64,000 nucleotides of DNA, taken from Euglena gracilis (Eukaryota; Euglenida; Euglenophyceae; Euglenales). The translations under genes were made by a program, and so were the position numbers. Positions 20,993 through 51,765 of this stretch are shown here, piece after piece (positions within the stretch are counted from its first letter, which is position 1; each line of letters begins with the position of its first letter). The notes beneath the pieces were generated by a model, which did not search any database, was not told the DNA's origin, and saw only the letters and a program-made list of their open reading frames with translations. The stretch lies in NCBI GenBank assembly GCA_039621445.1, contig CP154954.1:30508395-30572394 (forward strand). The letters run 5' to 3'.

Positions 20993-22407
20993 TTTGGAAC
21001 CTCGTTCCATAGCTGCACCAGCCTCACATCGTTGTGATGCTGACATGTGAACCTGTTTTTTTTTTTGCGGCTCCCCTGCTCTTTGTACCGTGCATTCTCT
21101 TCAGGCGGGTCCCCAGCACTTGTGGATCTCTGAGAATTTTTGTGAGCTTTTTTTGAGGAGCTTTTTATCTTTTTTTGAGGAGCTTTTTTTGGGAAGCTTC
21201 TCTTTTGACATTTTTTTTGTTTTCTTTTTTTGGAGATCCATCACCTTCAATCACACCCAAAAGAGCAGCATTCATTCTGACAAACATCAAGCCCCATACT
21301 CATGATGCGTCATGATGAGTGGCCCCCCAAAAAAACAAAGGAATCAAAAGAAAACTGATTCCTGCCTTTTTTTGTGGTCGTCCCCCCCCCCAAAGTCCTT
21401 TTGCCCCCCCAAACAATCCAGGGCTTCTTTGCTCTCCATTACCCTTTAACTGATTGGTAAACTGCACCCCCCCTCAATTAGTCAATTAATTGGGGGGGTC
21501 ATGGTTAGTTAACTGACCGTTGGTTAACCAAACAACCCTGCTGGAAATTCGGGGGGACGGTCCAAAGATGGCCGGAAAATGGTCTGTTTGGAGTTTTTTT
21601 TATGGGTTTTTGATGTTGTCACGTGCGCACGCTGAAGACAGTGTTTCCTCGTTATTTTTCTTTTTCCCCCAAAATTAGTTTCCCCCACCTGGGGAGGGGC
21701 GAGCTAGCAGCCCAAATTTCTAGCCCTTGCCAGCCCCCCCCCCCCCCCCGCGCAAGGTCCTTAAAGAGATCTATGCGCTGGACCCAAGCTGAACGTTGAT
21801 TTTCTGTTAAATTTCTCTGGGGGATTCTTTTTTTCTTTCCAATTTTGATGTCGATTATTCCGAGCTCTGAACTCTTCGATTTGTTTCGAATGCATTGTTT
21901 TCCATCGTAGTCAAAGAAATCCTCCGTTACACCCAACCATTCTGGCTGGCAATCGCCTCTTCTTTCCTGTTTGAGTTTTTTTATGTCCAGTTTGCTTCAA
22001 CCCCGAACAGGGTTCGTTGGCGATAGTGATGCAACAGTGGTTCTTTTTTCTGAACTTGGGCACTTTCTGAATTGAAACCCAGCTGAATATATTGAACATG
22101 TCGACAGCAATGAGCATAATTCTTGGGGTTCATAACCAACAATGTGTAATTTTTCTATCACGGAATCCAAAGTCCATTGTCACACAAGATAGGCAGGAGG
22201 GGCAGGATTTCCCCAAAAGTTGACAGGAAGGAGGTTTCGTCCCCCTGTCGGAGCAAAGGTTCTATTGTGTTTGGTGTTCCCCACCGGAGGTGGTATTTTC
22301 CTCTGTTTTCCGAAGAAGAAGAAAATTGGACCCCAGAATTGACCCCCCAGAAGCGGGTCCCCCCAAGCCCCCCCCCCCCCCCAGGGGGTGGGTGGGTGGA
22401 ACCGGAC

Positions 22408-22813
22408 CAGGCTTTTGCTTTAGGGATTGCAGTACCCCCCCCCCCGGAGGGGCGGGGGGGGGGGGCTGGACTGCAGCTAGTCCAAATCTTGGCTAGTGGG
22501 ATTTCTAGCAGGGCTAGCTAGTGGAAAAAATTTTTTCCAGTCACCGGCGCAAAGTGCCGGAAATTTTTTGAGACCCCCCAAAATGGCCAAAGATGCCCGT
22601 TTTTAGCCATTTTTGGGAATTTTTGGAACAAAATCAGCCAAAAACCCATTGAAAACCTCATTTCCACCTTGGCGCGCAGCGCCAGAGGAAAATTTTTTTC
22701 CAGTTGGGGGGACCTCCGGATCCCCGGGGGGTCTAGCTGGTCCATTTTTTTCCAGTGTCTAGCCGATTGGCTAGCCAGTACCCCCCCCCCCCGGGTCCTT
22801 AAGCAAAAGCCTG
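22408..22813. mobile_element. hAT-like MITE, 406 bp, perfect 8-bp TSD
   Basis: Ends CAGGCTTTTGCTTTAGG and CCTTAAGCAAAAGCCTG (one mismatch). Duplication AACCGGAC at 22400-22407 and 22814-22821. The interior aligns with 20508-20992. Confidence 0.88.
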
Positions 22814-23002
22814 AACCGGACTCCCTGGGTCCTAACAAAAACCTCTGTGTTGGAAGTTGTCAGAGGCGTTGAAGGCCCCATGCCTTCCGCCGTGTGACCC
22901 CGGCCGTGCCGCCTCTGTCAGTGGCCGGGGCCACCCCTGGCCACCCCTTGCCCCCATTTGGTCGCAGCCCCTCCTCCCCACGCCCTCACCCTCAAGCCTA
23001 GG

Positions 23003-23093
23003 ATGGGGAAGCAGAAGGCCCGGGCGCCCCCCGAGGCTCCATCCGCTGCCCATCAGCCCTTCCGGAAGCGACCCCTGACGGGGGAATTCCACC
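23003..23093 (+). CDS. Unidentified basic protein, exon 1 left half
   Basis: First ATG at 23003. The frame runs GKQKARAPPEAPSAAHQPFR then KRPLTGEFH up to the MITE. There is no GT between the ATG and the insertion that could serve as a donor. Confidence 0.5.
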
Positions 23094-26000
23094 CACGGAG
23101 TCGCTTGAGCTGCAGGGGACCCTCCTCTTCATGGGGGTCCAGCCAGCCAGCCAGCAGCATTTGTCCAGTCCCCATCGAGAGTAAATGCTGTCCTGCCAAC
23201 TGAACCTAAAGGGCGGCTGGTTGGCAATGAATTTTCTTGTCTTTGGTGGGTGCAGAAATGGGTCATAAATGGGCAGTGATCGAAAAGCTGGCCAGGAAGA
23301 TTTTGGTCAAAAGATCGATATCTTGCAGAATTAGCCACATGTTTTTTTGGACATCTTTGTGTTTTTTTATTTTTATTTTTGAGTCCCCAGTTCGACGCTG
23401 GGCAGGGGTTTTTTTCCAGCCCAAATCTGGCAGCCTCTGAGCTGGAACCCCCCCCCCATGGGTCGTCAAGCAACGCCCTGGTTCCACCGCAGCGGAAGCA
23501 GTGCCGATGCGAAGGTCTACGATGCGGAGCGCTACGCCCTACAGCGGGTGTGGCCCGATGTGCATGGCAGCCCTGCATTGCCTGCCCCCCTCGGCTGCAC
23601 GCCACGGTTGGGCAGCGTCTTCCCTGCGCATCCGCTGCGCGCATCTGCTGGTTGCGCACACCTTTTTTCGAGTGTTGTCGTTGTATGATGTAACCAGGAG
23701 GTCTCCACTAGCAAGCTATTGCTAGGCTCAATCGATTCAGACAGCTTAAGGCGGGATTTCGAGGACAAGAAGCATTCTTGATTGAGTTTGGAGAAGGGAA
23801 CACCCGTCATCTCCATTGAGGAGCGGGCTGGACTCCCATACCACGGAATAACCCCCCCCCCCAGTTATAAACCAGGTTTTTCTCAGTGCTGAGCTATTTG
23901 TTGTCAAAAGTAAATGCCGGGTGGCTCGGCCTGGCCCGCCCCCCCCCCCCCCCAGGGGGCCAGCACCAGGGTGTATGGGAAGCTCCGCAGACATGAGGTA
24001 GGTGGTAGGGGGGGGGGGGGTGCCCACCCCCCCTCCTAGGGGGCAGGCCGTATTTTAGTTGGGTGCCGACCCCACTCCGGGGGGGGTAGGGCACACGGAG
24101 TTAGCGCCGGCCATAAACAGACAAGAAGCCTTAGTGCAACTAAGAGGGTAGGGCACACGGCCAAAAGTGCCCCATCACAGACCCCGACGCCGAAGGCGCT
24201 GGGGAGCCAAAAATAGCCTATTTTCAAAGGGATGTGCCTGGGCGCAGACCGAAATCCGACCCCCCGGAGGGGGGGGGGTAGTGCCTGCAGGGCAGGCACC
24301 CCAAGGCACTCCGGACCCCCCCGTTGGGGGGTGGTTAAAAAAAACAGCCTGCTAGGGGGGTAAGGTGGTAGGGGGGGGGTCCCCCCACCCCCACCCCCCT
24401 AGTTTTGGAAAAGGGTTCCCCCACCCCCCCCCTTCACGCCGGGTGTGTATTTTAGGACCCTCTTGAGGCTCAGTATGAAATTTTGGAAAAATGGCCAAAA
24501 TTGGCCGAAAAATGGCCGTAACTCAGGCTAGGCAGGGAGTTGCGTGGAAATCAAAATACTGTCAGATGGAGCATTTTAAGGGCTTCAATTCAGGTCTCCG
24601 GACATTTCCTTTGATTCCCCACCATTTTTGAGAAATTTCAGAAAAAATGATCTTTTGACCCCCCAAAAACAGCCGAAATTTTCGGTGACCGAAAACTGGA
24701 GGTGGAAGGGGGTCCCCCCCACCCCCCCCAGTTTTGGAAGGGGGGTCCCCTCCCTCCCCCCCCCCTCCGAAATTCACATACACGCCTGGCAGCCCCACAG
24801 TGCTGCAGTCAAGTCTGCAGCACTGTTTTGGACGTAAATCGCCCATAGCTTGGGCCAGGTGAGCAGTTGCAGGGAAATCAAAACACCGTTAGGTAGGGCG
24901 GTTTAATGGCTTCAGGTCTCCGACATTTTGCTTGATTTTGCTTCGTTTTCGAGATGTTTGTCATTGCGCGATCTTTTGGGCCCAAAAAAATGGCCAAATT
25001 GGCCGGAAAATGACCGTTGCAGGGAGTTGAAATAAAAAACGAACATCTTGGTATGTGGAACGTTCCTGGGGCTTTATTTTAGGTCGCCGATAATTTCTTT
25101 TGATTCCCCACCATTTTTGAAAAATTTTGGATGAAACGATTTTTTGACTCAAATATCAGCAGAGCCTGCAGCTCTGTTTTGGGGCGTAAACTGGCCATAT
25201 CTCGGGCTAGGCGGGGGGTTGCAAGGAAACCAAAATACCGTTGGATTCAGGTCTCTGGGTGTTTTGCTTGACTTTACTTCATTTTCGAGATATTTGGCAT
25301 TTCGCGATTTTTGGGCCCAAAAAAAAAACGGCCCAAAGTGTTGCTGGTGTGCCTGTTTTTGGGCCCCAGACGGGTCCAGCCCGGCAGCCAGGTTCAACCC
25401 ACCTCCCTGGACCCCCACCCCCAAGGGGGGGGGGATCCAGCCAGTCCCTTTTTCCCGCCGGCCGGCTGAACCCCCTGGGGAAGGAATTCCCTGCTCCCCC
25501 CACTTATAAATCATCAAAATGCTTTTTCTGACGAATTTTTGCCAAGATTTGCCAATTTGGCTATTTTTGGGGTTGGTTTTTGGCCAAAAATTCTTTGAAT
25601 TTTAAACTCCCGCGTACCCCCCGTTCGGCTGGCCAACCAAACCTGATCCAACAACCCAGGGGGGTTTATAAGCGGGGGGGTCAGGGATGTGTGGGAAGCC
25701 CATTGGTGTTGAGGTTGGTCGTGGGGGGGGGGGGGCTCCCCAAGGGGGGTCAGGTGGTAGGGGAGGTCTGGATTTCCCATCCCCTCTTTCACAGGTTCTA
25801 AAAACAGCGAATTTTTTCTTCCGCCGTGTGTCAGCACGTGCAAAAAAACTGCCTTTTTCCCCTCATTTTGAGTGTATTGCACATTTTTGGATGTTTTGGT
25901 ATATTCCACACAAAAAAAACAGCATTTTTGGATCTATATTTGTTTTGGATGAAAAATCAGGGGATTTCCAACAATTTTGGCAGCTTTTTTATTGTTCACA

Positions 26001-29000
26001 TAACCGAAAATTTTCCCAGCAATTTTTTGAGGTTGGTGGGGTTCCCCCCCCCCTCTGTGTTGGGAGGGGTCCAGACCCCCCCCCCCCACTCAGGGCTTCC
26101 CGTACATCCCTGCGGGGGGGGGGGGGGGCTGGAAATCCCATCTTCACAATTTCTCCGTTGAGGTCAAGTGTGCTTTGCCACCATTCTTTTTTGCTCGCGT
26201 CTGCCCCGTGTCGCCCGCCCGCAGGCACAAGAGCGGAAGCTGGCCAAGTCGGCGGGGCTGCGGCAGCGGCTGTTTGAGTACAAGAAGGTGCTCGGCCAGG
26301 CTGGGCGGTGAGGCACACCAAACTTCCGGGAAACTGACAGCCTCGCAGCACAGTTTCAGGCATGGAAGGGCTCCAACCCAGAAAGACATTGAACAGATGG
26401 CGGGCTTTGGTCCCCCCCCCCTTGGCCTGACCCAGGCCTGTGGGGGACCAGATGAAGATGGAGCCGTCGCCGTACATCCAGGAGCTGACGAAGAAGGTCC
26501 GCCACGACAAGGACAAGGTCCTGCGCAAGGCCCGCCCCGACCTCAAGCGAAAGTGGGAGGCGACGGGTGTGCCCCCCACCCCCGGGTGAGCTTCAGGAGC
26601 GGAGGGCTGTGAACAAGAGGAGGTCCAGACCAGAGGCGCTCTCAGGCGCCAAAGCAGCTCGGAAAAAGCCCCCCCCCCCGAGATGCTGTGCAGATGCCGT
26701 TCTGACTGGGTAAGAACACCCAAAAGGGTTGTCGTTTTTAGGCCAAAATATGGATGTGAAACCCAAAAAAATATTTTTTTCGGTCATTTTTGACCCTGTT
26801 TTCAAATTTTTTTTCGGCTCTTTGCGCCGAAAATTATTCCGGGCTGGCCCGAACTTTATTTCAGTGGACCCCTGGGTGGGGGGGGTATGCAGCCCAGCTG
26901 CTGGCTGGAAAGAAAGGTGCTGGCTGGCACCCGAAAGAAAATGGCACACAGGAGGCGTGATGCTCAGGGTTTTCTTAAGGACCCCCCCCCCCCCGCGGGG
27001 GGGGGGTCCTGTGCGCGGCTGGAGAAAGGTGCTGGCTGGATTTCGTGAGGGGGTGGGGGTCCATTGGGGGGGGGGGGCGTCTGAATCCGGGGATACGTTC
27101 TTCTCCGGCTTAAGAAAACCCCTGGTGGTGCTCCACGTTGTCTCGGGGAAAATCAGGTATGCAAGTGGGGCCAACCACTCCCCCCTTGACAGTGCCTGAC
27201 TGGGTCAGCATGTGAATCTGTTACCGACATTTTAGCCAGCAAAAAGGTCCAAAATCATAATTTTGGGAGCATGCTGATTCTGGAAATATGATATTTCTCG
27301 GTGAGAAATCCAAAACCGGCAAGCATTGACGAAAATTTTGGTATCAGGTAGAATCTGGTCCAGGATGCGAAATTTTCAAGTCGAAGTTATTTCACAGCAG
27401 AAAGTGGGGGAAAAAGGCCAAGAAATTGCCAAGTGTTGTAAAAATTTGCAAAATTTGACAAGTTTTTGCAAACTTGCAACAAATAGCAAAAAAGCACCTG
27501 GTTGCCCTTGTGAAACTTTCAACGAATGGCCAGAAAAATAGCGGATATCAATTTCCCCCTGCCTTCGGTGCCGCAGTGCCTGCCTGGTACTGTCTGCTAT
27601 GTACCCTATAGTGCCCTGGGGTCGTCTCCGTGTGCAGCTAGTGTGCGAAATTTTTAAGTTCCCTCCGCCAGAAGTGCATTTAATCTAAACCACAATTTCC
27701 GCAATATTTCCGCAATTCTCCCGCAATTTCCACAATTTTGCTACATTTTTTCTGCATTTTTTTTTCCAAAGGGCTCTGGTATCAATTCACAAGGTGCCAG
27801 GTGTCCAGAAAAGGACCATTTTGGGCCTGGTTTTGGCCATATTTTGTCTGGGCCCCTGTTGACGGGTATGACAATCTGAGATTGTTGTATTTCTGTATCT
27901 GTTACAGCAGATTGAATCCATCAGTTTTTTTCTGATAGAATTCATTCCGGAACTCAGGTGTGGGACAAAACTGCCTGCTTCTTAGGCAGTCGATCTGACA
28001 TTTCTGCTTTTTTCCTGTCGTCTTGCATAATTCCGCAGAATTCCAACTTTTTTAAAAAAAACAATCATCAATTTCAATTACAGGTTTTTTATGCTGGTGA
28101 CACTCAGAGGCCCACCGTGCGTGGACCTTCGCCATTTTCCAGGGTGTTTTTTCCTCCACCTTTTGCTCCCCCCGGGTTAGAACCCCGGGTTGACCCCCAG
28201 GAAATGAGAAATTACTCAAAAATTCACCCAAATTTTTTCTGTGCTTTCTTTTAAGCCCTGCATCCTGTGGAGTTTTGTGGAGTCAGGTAAAAAGGAGTGC
28301 ATATTCCAACACAACGATCAACTGATTGTTAGAGATTTTTTTGTCTTTGTGTTTGATAGAGGAGATGAAAACCCCATGAGGTCAGCAAAATACATGAGGA
28401 TAGCCACCAGTTTTCAATTGACGTCTGTGACAGGGAAGCCACAGACACCCCATTTTGATAAATTGACCACTTCAAAACCAACCAACAGCCTTCCATGCCA
28501 GCCTGTTTGGAGCTGGAAAATGAATGTGAAATTGTATGGACAAGGAGTATGGACAATGTCTCCTGTCCTTAGAACTTGAAATCACAGACAGCATGAAAAA
28601 TAACTGCTCTTATAGCTTCGAAAATGAAGTGTATTGGTCCGCTCGCGCAACTGCGTAAATAAACCATTAACACGATTTGTTTGCATGCTTGTGCAAGCGG
28701 ACCATTCCAGAATATCCGCAACGTTCCTGGGGAGGGGTGGGACCGCTACGCCCCCCTGCGTGGAAGCGCCACCAACGTCGCCACTGACCCCCCCCCCCGT
28801 CCGCCAGACGCCCCGGCATACGTGGACGACCGGCAGCGGCAGCTGTGGCGGCGGCGGGAGGCGACGCAGACCGCGCTGCGGCAACGGCTGGTGCAGCGCC
28901 AGCTCGACGAGCAGCGGCGGCAGACGAAGGTGCAGGCGCGGAAGCAGAAGTCCCGCCCATCCCCCGCCTTGGTTGGCGGGAGAGGGCCGGCCGGAACCAC

Positions 29001-29421
29001 TGCAGTTGGCAGCTGGCCTCCAAGGTGTTTTTCCAGGTTTGGTTGTGTGCCCATCTTGCCCAAAAAAAATATTTATGAACCCCCGTCATTCATACGGTAT
29101 ACCCGATATATAGTTATGGTTACGTATAGTTACACACATACAGTTATACCCCCAGGTGTACATTATTCTGAAAAGCAAACAACACTCAATTTTATGGCCT
29201 GACAAAAGTTCAATTGCACACAACCCAGAAAATTGCCATATGGCAACCTCGATTGCCCTGTTGTTTCCCCCCCAGCCTATGAGACAACAAAGGTTGTGCC
29301 AAGCCCACCGTGGGGGATGCACCGACGCTACGGCCTGCGGACGAAGAAGGGGCAGCCGCTGATGGACGTGCGGGTGGAGGACCTGCTGACCCGCGTGCAG
29401 AAGTCGGTGGGCAAGGCGTAG
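23003..29421 (+). CDS. Basic coiled-coil protein, unidentified (about 192 residues, first exon interrupted by a MITE)
   Basis: Not identified. The proposed CDS joins 23003-23093 with 23489-23547 (treating the MITE and one duplication copy as absent), then 26225-26287, 26452-26566, 28808-28929 and 29293-29421; all phases agree. It starts MGKQKARAPPEAP. Central parts are strongly charged helices (KLAKSAGLRQRLFEYKK; IQELTKKVRHDKDKVLRKAR; DDRQRQLWRRREATQTALRQ) and the C-terminus reads MHRRYGLRTKKGQPLMDVRV before VEDLLTRVQKSVGKA and TAG. High Arg/Lys/Gln and predicted coiled coils suggest an RNA- or nucleolus-associated protein, but that is inference only. GC-rich third positions match the other genes. 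Confidence 0.6.
23094..23480. mobile_element. hAT-like MITE inserted in coding exon, 387 bp
   Basis: Ends CACGGAGTCGCTTGAG and GTCAAGCAACGCCCTG (12 of 16 complementary). Flanks ATTCCACC (23086-23093) and GTTCCACC (23481-23488) differ by one base. Right end and interior are shared with 14545-14903. Removing the element and one flank copy fuses two open frames in phase (GEFH + RSGSS). Confidence 0.7.
23489..23547 (+). CDS. Unidentified basic protein, exon 1 right half
   Basis: Reads RSGSSADAKVYDAERYALQR when joined after the duplicated TTCCACC. Donor CAGCGG|GTGTGG at 23548, phase 0. Alternatively CCACCGCAG (ends 23492) is a canonical acceptor and this is a separate exon starting at 23493. Confidence 0.6.
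24466..25360 (+). repeat. Tandem array of an about 300-bp dispersed repeat module
   Basis: Three to four diverged units, each running: CTCGGGCTAGGC, then GGAAATCAAAATACCGTTAG, a GGGCTTCA segment, CAGGTCTCCG, CATTTNCTTTTGATTCCCC, and CCATTTTTGAGAAAT, followed by a GACCCCAAAAA/GGCCAAA block. The same module is at 43830-44730, 46735-46830, 61390-62170 and, reverse-complemented, 53130-53300. No coding content. Confidence 0.75.
26225..26287 (+). CDS. Unidentified basic protein, exon 2
   Basis: Acceptor CCCGCCCGCAG ending at 26224, donor AAGAAG|GTGCTC at 26288. Reads AQERKLAKSAGLRQRLFEYK then K; phase 0 at both ends. Confidence 0.62.
26452..26566 (+). CDS. Unidentified basic protein, exon 3
   Basis: Acceptor GGGACCAG ending at 26451, donor ACGG|GTGTGC at 26567. 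Reads MKMEPSPYIQELTKKVRHDK then DKVLRKARPDLKRKWEAT. Phase 1 at the end completes an Asp codon with the next exon. Confidence 0.68.
26965..27124. mobile_element. hAT-like MITE, 160 bp
   Basis: Ends CAGGGTTTTCTTAAG and CTTAAGAAAACCCCTG (one extra C). Flanks GTGATGCT and GTGGTGCT (7 of 8). The core has C14/G10 blocks. It lies in an intron of the unidentified basic-protein gene. Confidence 0.8.
28256..28640 (+). repeat. Partial copy of a long dispersed repeat
   Basis: Aligns with 41280-41360 and 63250-63320 through CCAACC, GCCTTCCATGCCAGC and TTTGGAGCTGGAAAATGAAT. No gene evident in any copy. Confidence 0.65.
28808..28929 (+). CDS. Unidentified basic protein, exon 4
   Basis: Acceptor CCGTCCGCCAG ending at 28807, donor ACGAAG|GTGCAG at 28930 (a later donor at about 28973 would add VQARKQKSRPSPAL, also phase 0). 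Reads APAYVDDRQRQLWRRREATQ then an Arg/Gln-rich helix. Confidence 0.68.
29293..29421 (+). CDS. Unidentified basic protein, last exon
   Basis: Acceptor at ACAACAAAG (ends 29292) keeps phase 0; an alternative acceptor CCCCCCCAG ends at 29274 but needs another phase. Reads VVPSPPWGMHRRYGLRTKKG then QPLMDVRVEDLLTRVQKSVGKA, stop TAG at 29419-29421. Confidence 0.68.
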   Translation, partial: VVPSPPWGMHRRYGLRTKKGQPLMDVRVEDLLTRVQKSVGKA

Positions 29422-30347
29422 CCCGGGCCCGGCAACCCTCCACCCCCTCGACCTCCCCCACTGGTCTTCGTTGGACAGTGGTTCAGCTAACCAGCACCCC
29501 TCCGAGTATCTCCACTTTACTACTGTACTGGGTGCCCCGGCGAAGCATATGCCATGCACTCCCGCTGGTTTCTAGTTTGTGACTGTTTTGCCAGCCGGCC
29601 GGCAATGAGACTTTGCTAGCGTCAGGCTTCGTTGTGATTATGATCAGGCTGAAATTTGAGGTGTGGCCGAACCCACCTGAGGGGGGTTCAGCCTCAGAGC
29701 ACTCCCCACGGGGTTGCCGCAAACTCAGCCTGTTTATGCTCTTTTCAAAAGAGAATTTTAAATATTTCGGAGCCAGACTAAAACGTGAGGGATGAAACCC
29801 AATAAGATGGATTCTGCTGCGTTGCAGTGGGAAGAAGTGGCTATCTCATCTTTGCATCAGCAACACCACGGATAACCCACTGCATTCTATGATTGCACGA
29901 TCGACTTGATTTTGCTAATTCGAAATTTATGGATAAAAACAAAAGGAAAGATCGCTGGCAGTTCGGGAGTGGCAAAAATGAGCGACAAGAAGAGCAAAAG
30001 AAGAAGAATCTGGCGATTCTGACTGATTGGAAGCCATTGGATGTCAGCCCAGAGGTCGGCATTTTGGTATTTATAGTGCAATATCCGCCAATGGTTTCTG
30101 GTCATTCCGAAAGTGTTTGAGGTGCTTCAGGAATGATCGTTTAGGTACCGATCCCCTGGGTGTGCATTTCAAGTGCCTCCGCTCTTCACTACATTGCATT
30201 GCATAATTAAATTTACTTCTTTTTTAAAGCACTTTTTCTTTGCGCCGCTAAAGTGAATCAGGCCAATGCATGTGCGGTTCTCATCCAGAGATGCTTCTCT
30301 GTCGATTTCCTTGTGCGTCTCGTTTATTACGGAATCGTTGCTGTCGA
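29422..30347. other. Intergenic region between the basic-protein gene and phosphonopyruvate decarboxylase
   Basis: About 0.9 kb, AT-richer than the exons, holding the 3' region of one gene and the promoter of the next. No clear AATAAA or TATA signal and no further gene seen. Confidence 0.5.
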
Positions 30348-49108
<18,761 letters not shown>

Positions 49109-50664
49109 AGGGGAAGGGCGGAGGAGGTCGTCCAGAGCCAGTTGTCAATGTGTGCAGATATGTGTGCCACGGAGGCATACACCACCACACACGTTATCTG
49201 TGTCCGTGGGTGCGTTAGCGCGCGCACGCGTGTGTGTGAGAGTTTGTTATCTGCAGAATTCCCAGCGTTCTCAAGCAGATTTATTTTTCAAGAAGTTCGC
49301 CCTCCCCTTCCCGTGTTTGGGTGGGGCTGGCTATGGGCAGGCTGGGAAGGTCTTACGGGATGGCATTTCGAACTCCTTGGGGAGGGTTGGGTCGGCCCCA
49401 TTGGCCACTGAGATGGTTCCCGGGAGGCAACCACCCCTGTCCAGAACAAGCAGGCGTTTATGCAGTTCCTCGCTTCCTGACCCTCCCCCACAGTGTACCT
49501 CTGCAGACGCCACACAGCCCACGCATGTCACCGCCACACCTGGGAACCCCTCTGTGTCCCACCCCAACTTGCATGTCACCGCTTTCTCTCTGTTCCTTGA
49601 TCCTTACCCACTGGCTCATCTGCTTGTTTTGTCCAGAGCCTCCCTGAAGGGAAACCCAATCAAGTTGTTGAATTTGGGAAGCAATCTGAATGAGGATACA
49701 TGCATCATCAGAGGGGGGGGTCAGGGTTGAGCCTAGGCAGAGCCTAGGCAGAGGGTCGACTGTCTTCTCCCCCGGGGGTGCACCAGCATTCAGTGACCAT
49801 TGGTACAGATTTGAGGTCCGGTGGCAAAACCAGATGATTTTGTCCAAAAAACAGCCAAAAATGATCAAATTCAAATTTTGTTTCATTGCAATTTGTAATC
49901 GATGGGGGCTTTTGCGGGTGTTTTTTTCTCATTCAGTCATTTTATGTTGTACCTGATTCTTGTTACGCGGTGCCGCACGCAGTGCGAAACACGCGGTGCA
50001 AGCAGTGCGGAAGTGCCCCCCCCCCCCTACAACGCCTTTTCCCCACTGTACGCCTTCTCCTCTGCAACGCCGCGCCCTTGCCAGGTTGTTGGGCCCCCAC
50101 CGGCCGGAGCTCCACCCTTACACACATGGGGGAGGACCACGGTGTGAAGCGGCCACAGGCTGAGGTGCCGTACACCCGGCGGACATTTGTTGCCGAGGAT
50201 CTGCCTGGGTTGCTCCGCACAGGGTGGCCTTCCGACCACTGTCGGTCTTTTGCATTCTGTAATTGCCCTCCCCTCTGTCCTCTTTCGGTGCCATGAGCAC
50301 GAGCATATGTATAAATGTTAAAAAAACACATTTGATGATGAATTAACCCTGCCCCAAAAAATAAGACCCCCCAAAAAATGAGACCCCCCTGGGTCAATCG
50401 AGCAAAAATCAAAAAAAATAAGATCCCCCAAAATAAGACCCCTCCTTGGGGTCTTTCGGGGGGGGGGATCAGATGAGTTGATGAGCACAAACAAGCATAT
50501 GACTTCGGATGTGGCTTCGTTCGCCGCCACAAAACGAACATTGCCAGGTCAGGGTTATTATTGTCAAGCGATTTCCCAGCACCCGGTCGTTGTCATTTGG
50601 ACCATTGGGGGGGGTATTTGTCCAGCTGTCCCCCCCCCCCCGAGGGCTCTCCCGGGCCCCCCAG
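49109..50664. other. Intergenic region between ppd and the Asterix-like gene
   Basis: Contains GT/GC-rich text at 49190-49250 and AATAAGACCCCCCAAAA repeats at 50360-50460. An ATG at 50126 opens GEDHGVKRPQAEVPYTRRTF with a possible GTTGCC donor, conceivably the first exon of the next gene, but this is not demonstrable. Confidence 0.4.
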
Positions 50665-50817
50665 CAGCCACCTCCCAACTGGGCGTCCGTCGTCGCACTC
50701 GTGCTGTCGGTGGCGGGGCTGCTGTTGCGGCACAAGCTGCTGGCCTGGACGGGGCTGCTGACGTGCGTGGCGTGCCTGGCCACCACCCGCTACTCCCGCC
50801 TGGACGTGAAGCAGCTG
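50665..50817 (+). CDS. Asterix/WDR83OS-like ER membrane protein, central exon
   Basis: Reads QPPPNWASVVALVLSVAGLL, LRHKLLAWTGLLTCVACLAT and TRYSRLDVKQL. The arrangement (two short hydrophobic helices separated by K-x-x-AW, then A-(N/T)-x-R-(S)-x-x-D-x-KQ) matches Asterix, subunit of the PAT complex that helps multi-spanning proteins insert at the ER translocon. Acceptor CCCCCCAG, donor CTG|GTGACG at 50818, although an open frame continues to about 50870. Rab5IF/C20orf24 has a similar layout and is the main alternative. Confidence 0.6.
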
Positions 50818-51683
50818 GTGACGCCCTGGGGCCCTCTGGGCGTGGCGGACAATGGGGGTTGTGAGGAGGCAGGTGGGATCCGTTTTCTGTCGGTGCAAAA
50901 TTACCATTTGGAGAATGGCCTCAGCGCTGAGCGGTTTTTTTTTTTTGAAACCTGCCAAATTCTGCAATGGATTTTGAAACTGCGGACAGTTTGTTTGCAG
51001 AGGGTTTTGTGGGCCTCGGTCACCAATAGATTCAAGATGAAGTACGTTTGTTTTCTAAGTACGATTTTATCGTTCACAAAATCTTAGGGATTGTGTTTTA
51101 TGACAGTTCTCCCCCCAAAAATTTGGTTCATTTTGTTGGCTATCCCCAACTCCTTCAAGCAGTAGACAAGCAGAAAACCCCCACCGAACTCGCTGCTTTG
51201 GACAATTGTAGTCGCGCAGGATGCGGCAGTGCAGGCGCGCCCACCACCCATTCACTCACTCGATCTTCACCGTCGATGGGGGCCCCAGCCGCCGTGTTTC
51301 CTCTTCTCTTTGCTTGGCCTGACAGGTCGCCGCTGGCTCTGTGAACTCCTGCCCCCTCTCCTCCCCAGGGTTGTTCGATAAAAGAAGGCTGTCTGGGCTC
51401 TGGGGGGACGGGGTGTCTGGACCCATCCTTGGGGGTACCTGGGAACTTGGTTCCAATTGAACACATTTTTAACCAAACAGCGCCCAAAGTGGCATTCCCG
51501 GTTATTTTCTGGGCAGGGTTTTTTTTCCTGGCCCGGCGCCTCGCGCCGCTGATAATCAGCCATTCCGGCCGTGCCACTGCTGGGGGGGGGGGGCACCCCC
51601 TCCCTGACCGGGGTCCAGACAGCCCCCACCCCCCACCCCCACCTGGCCATGTGTCACCCCCTCCCCCTCCCCCCCCCACCCAG

Positions 51684-51765
51684 CCGGGGCCTCGCGGCAC
51701 TGATGAACTACATGCCCCTCCTGTACCGCCCTGACCCTGCCCTCGCCGAGGGGGGTGGGCCGTGA
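51684..51765 (+). CDS. Probable last exon of the Asterix-like gene
   Basis: Acceptor CCCCCCACCCAG ending at 51683. Reads RGLAALMNYMPLLYRPDPAL then AEGGGP and TGA, resembling the final helix and SYLQNP-type tail of Asterix. It needs phase 2 from the previous exon while the donor at 50818 gives phase 0, so a small exon between them or another donor is missing. Confidence 0.4.

Larger units (their letters stand above)
20017..21775. mobile_element. hAT-like element, 1759 bp, perfect 8-bp TSD
   Basis: Ends CATACACCTCTTTAAGG and CCTTAAAGAGATCTATG (15 of 17 complementary). Perfect duplication CGCTGGAC at 20009-20016 and 21776-21783. Same family as 8625-9075. It contains a younger MITE at 20508-20992. 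No transposase recognised. Confidence 0.85.
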
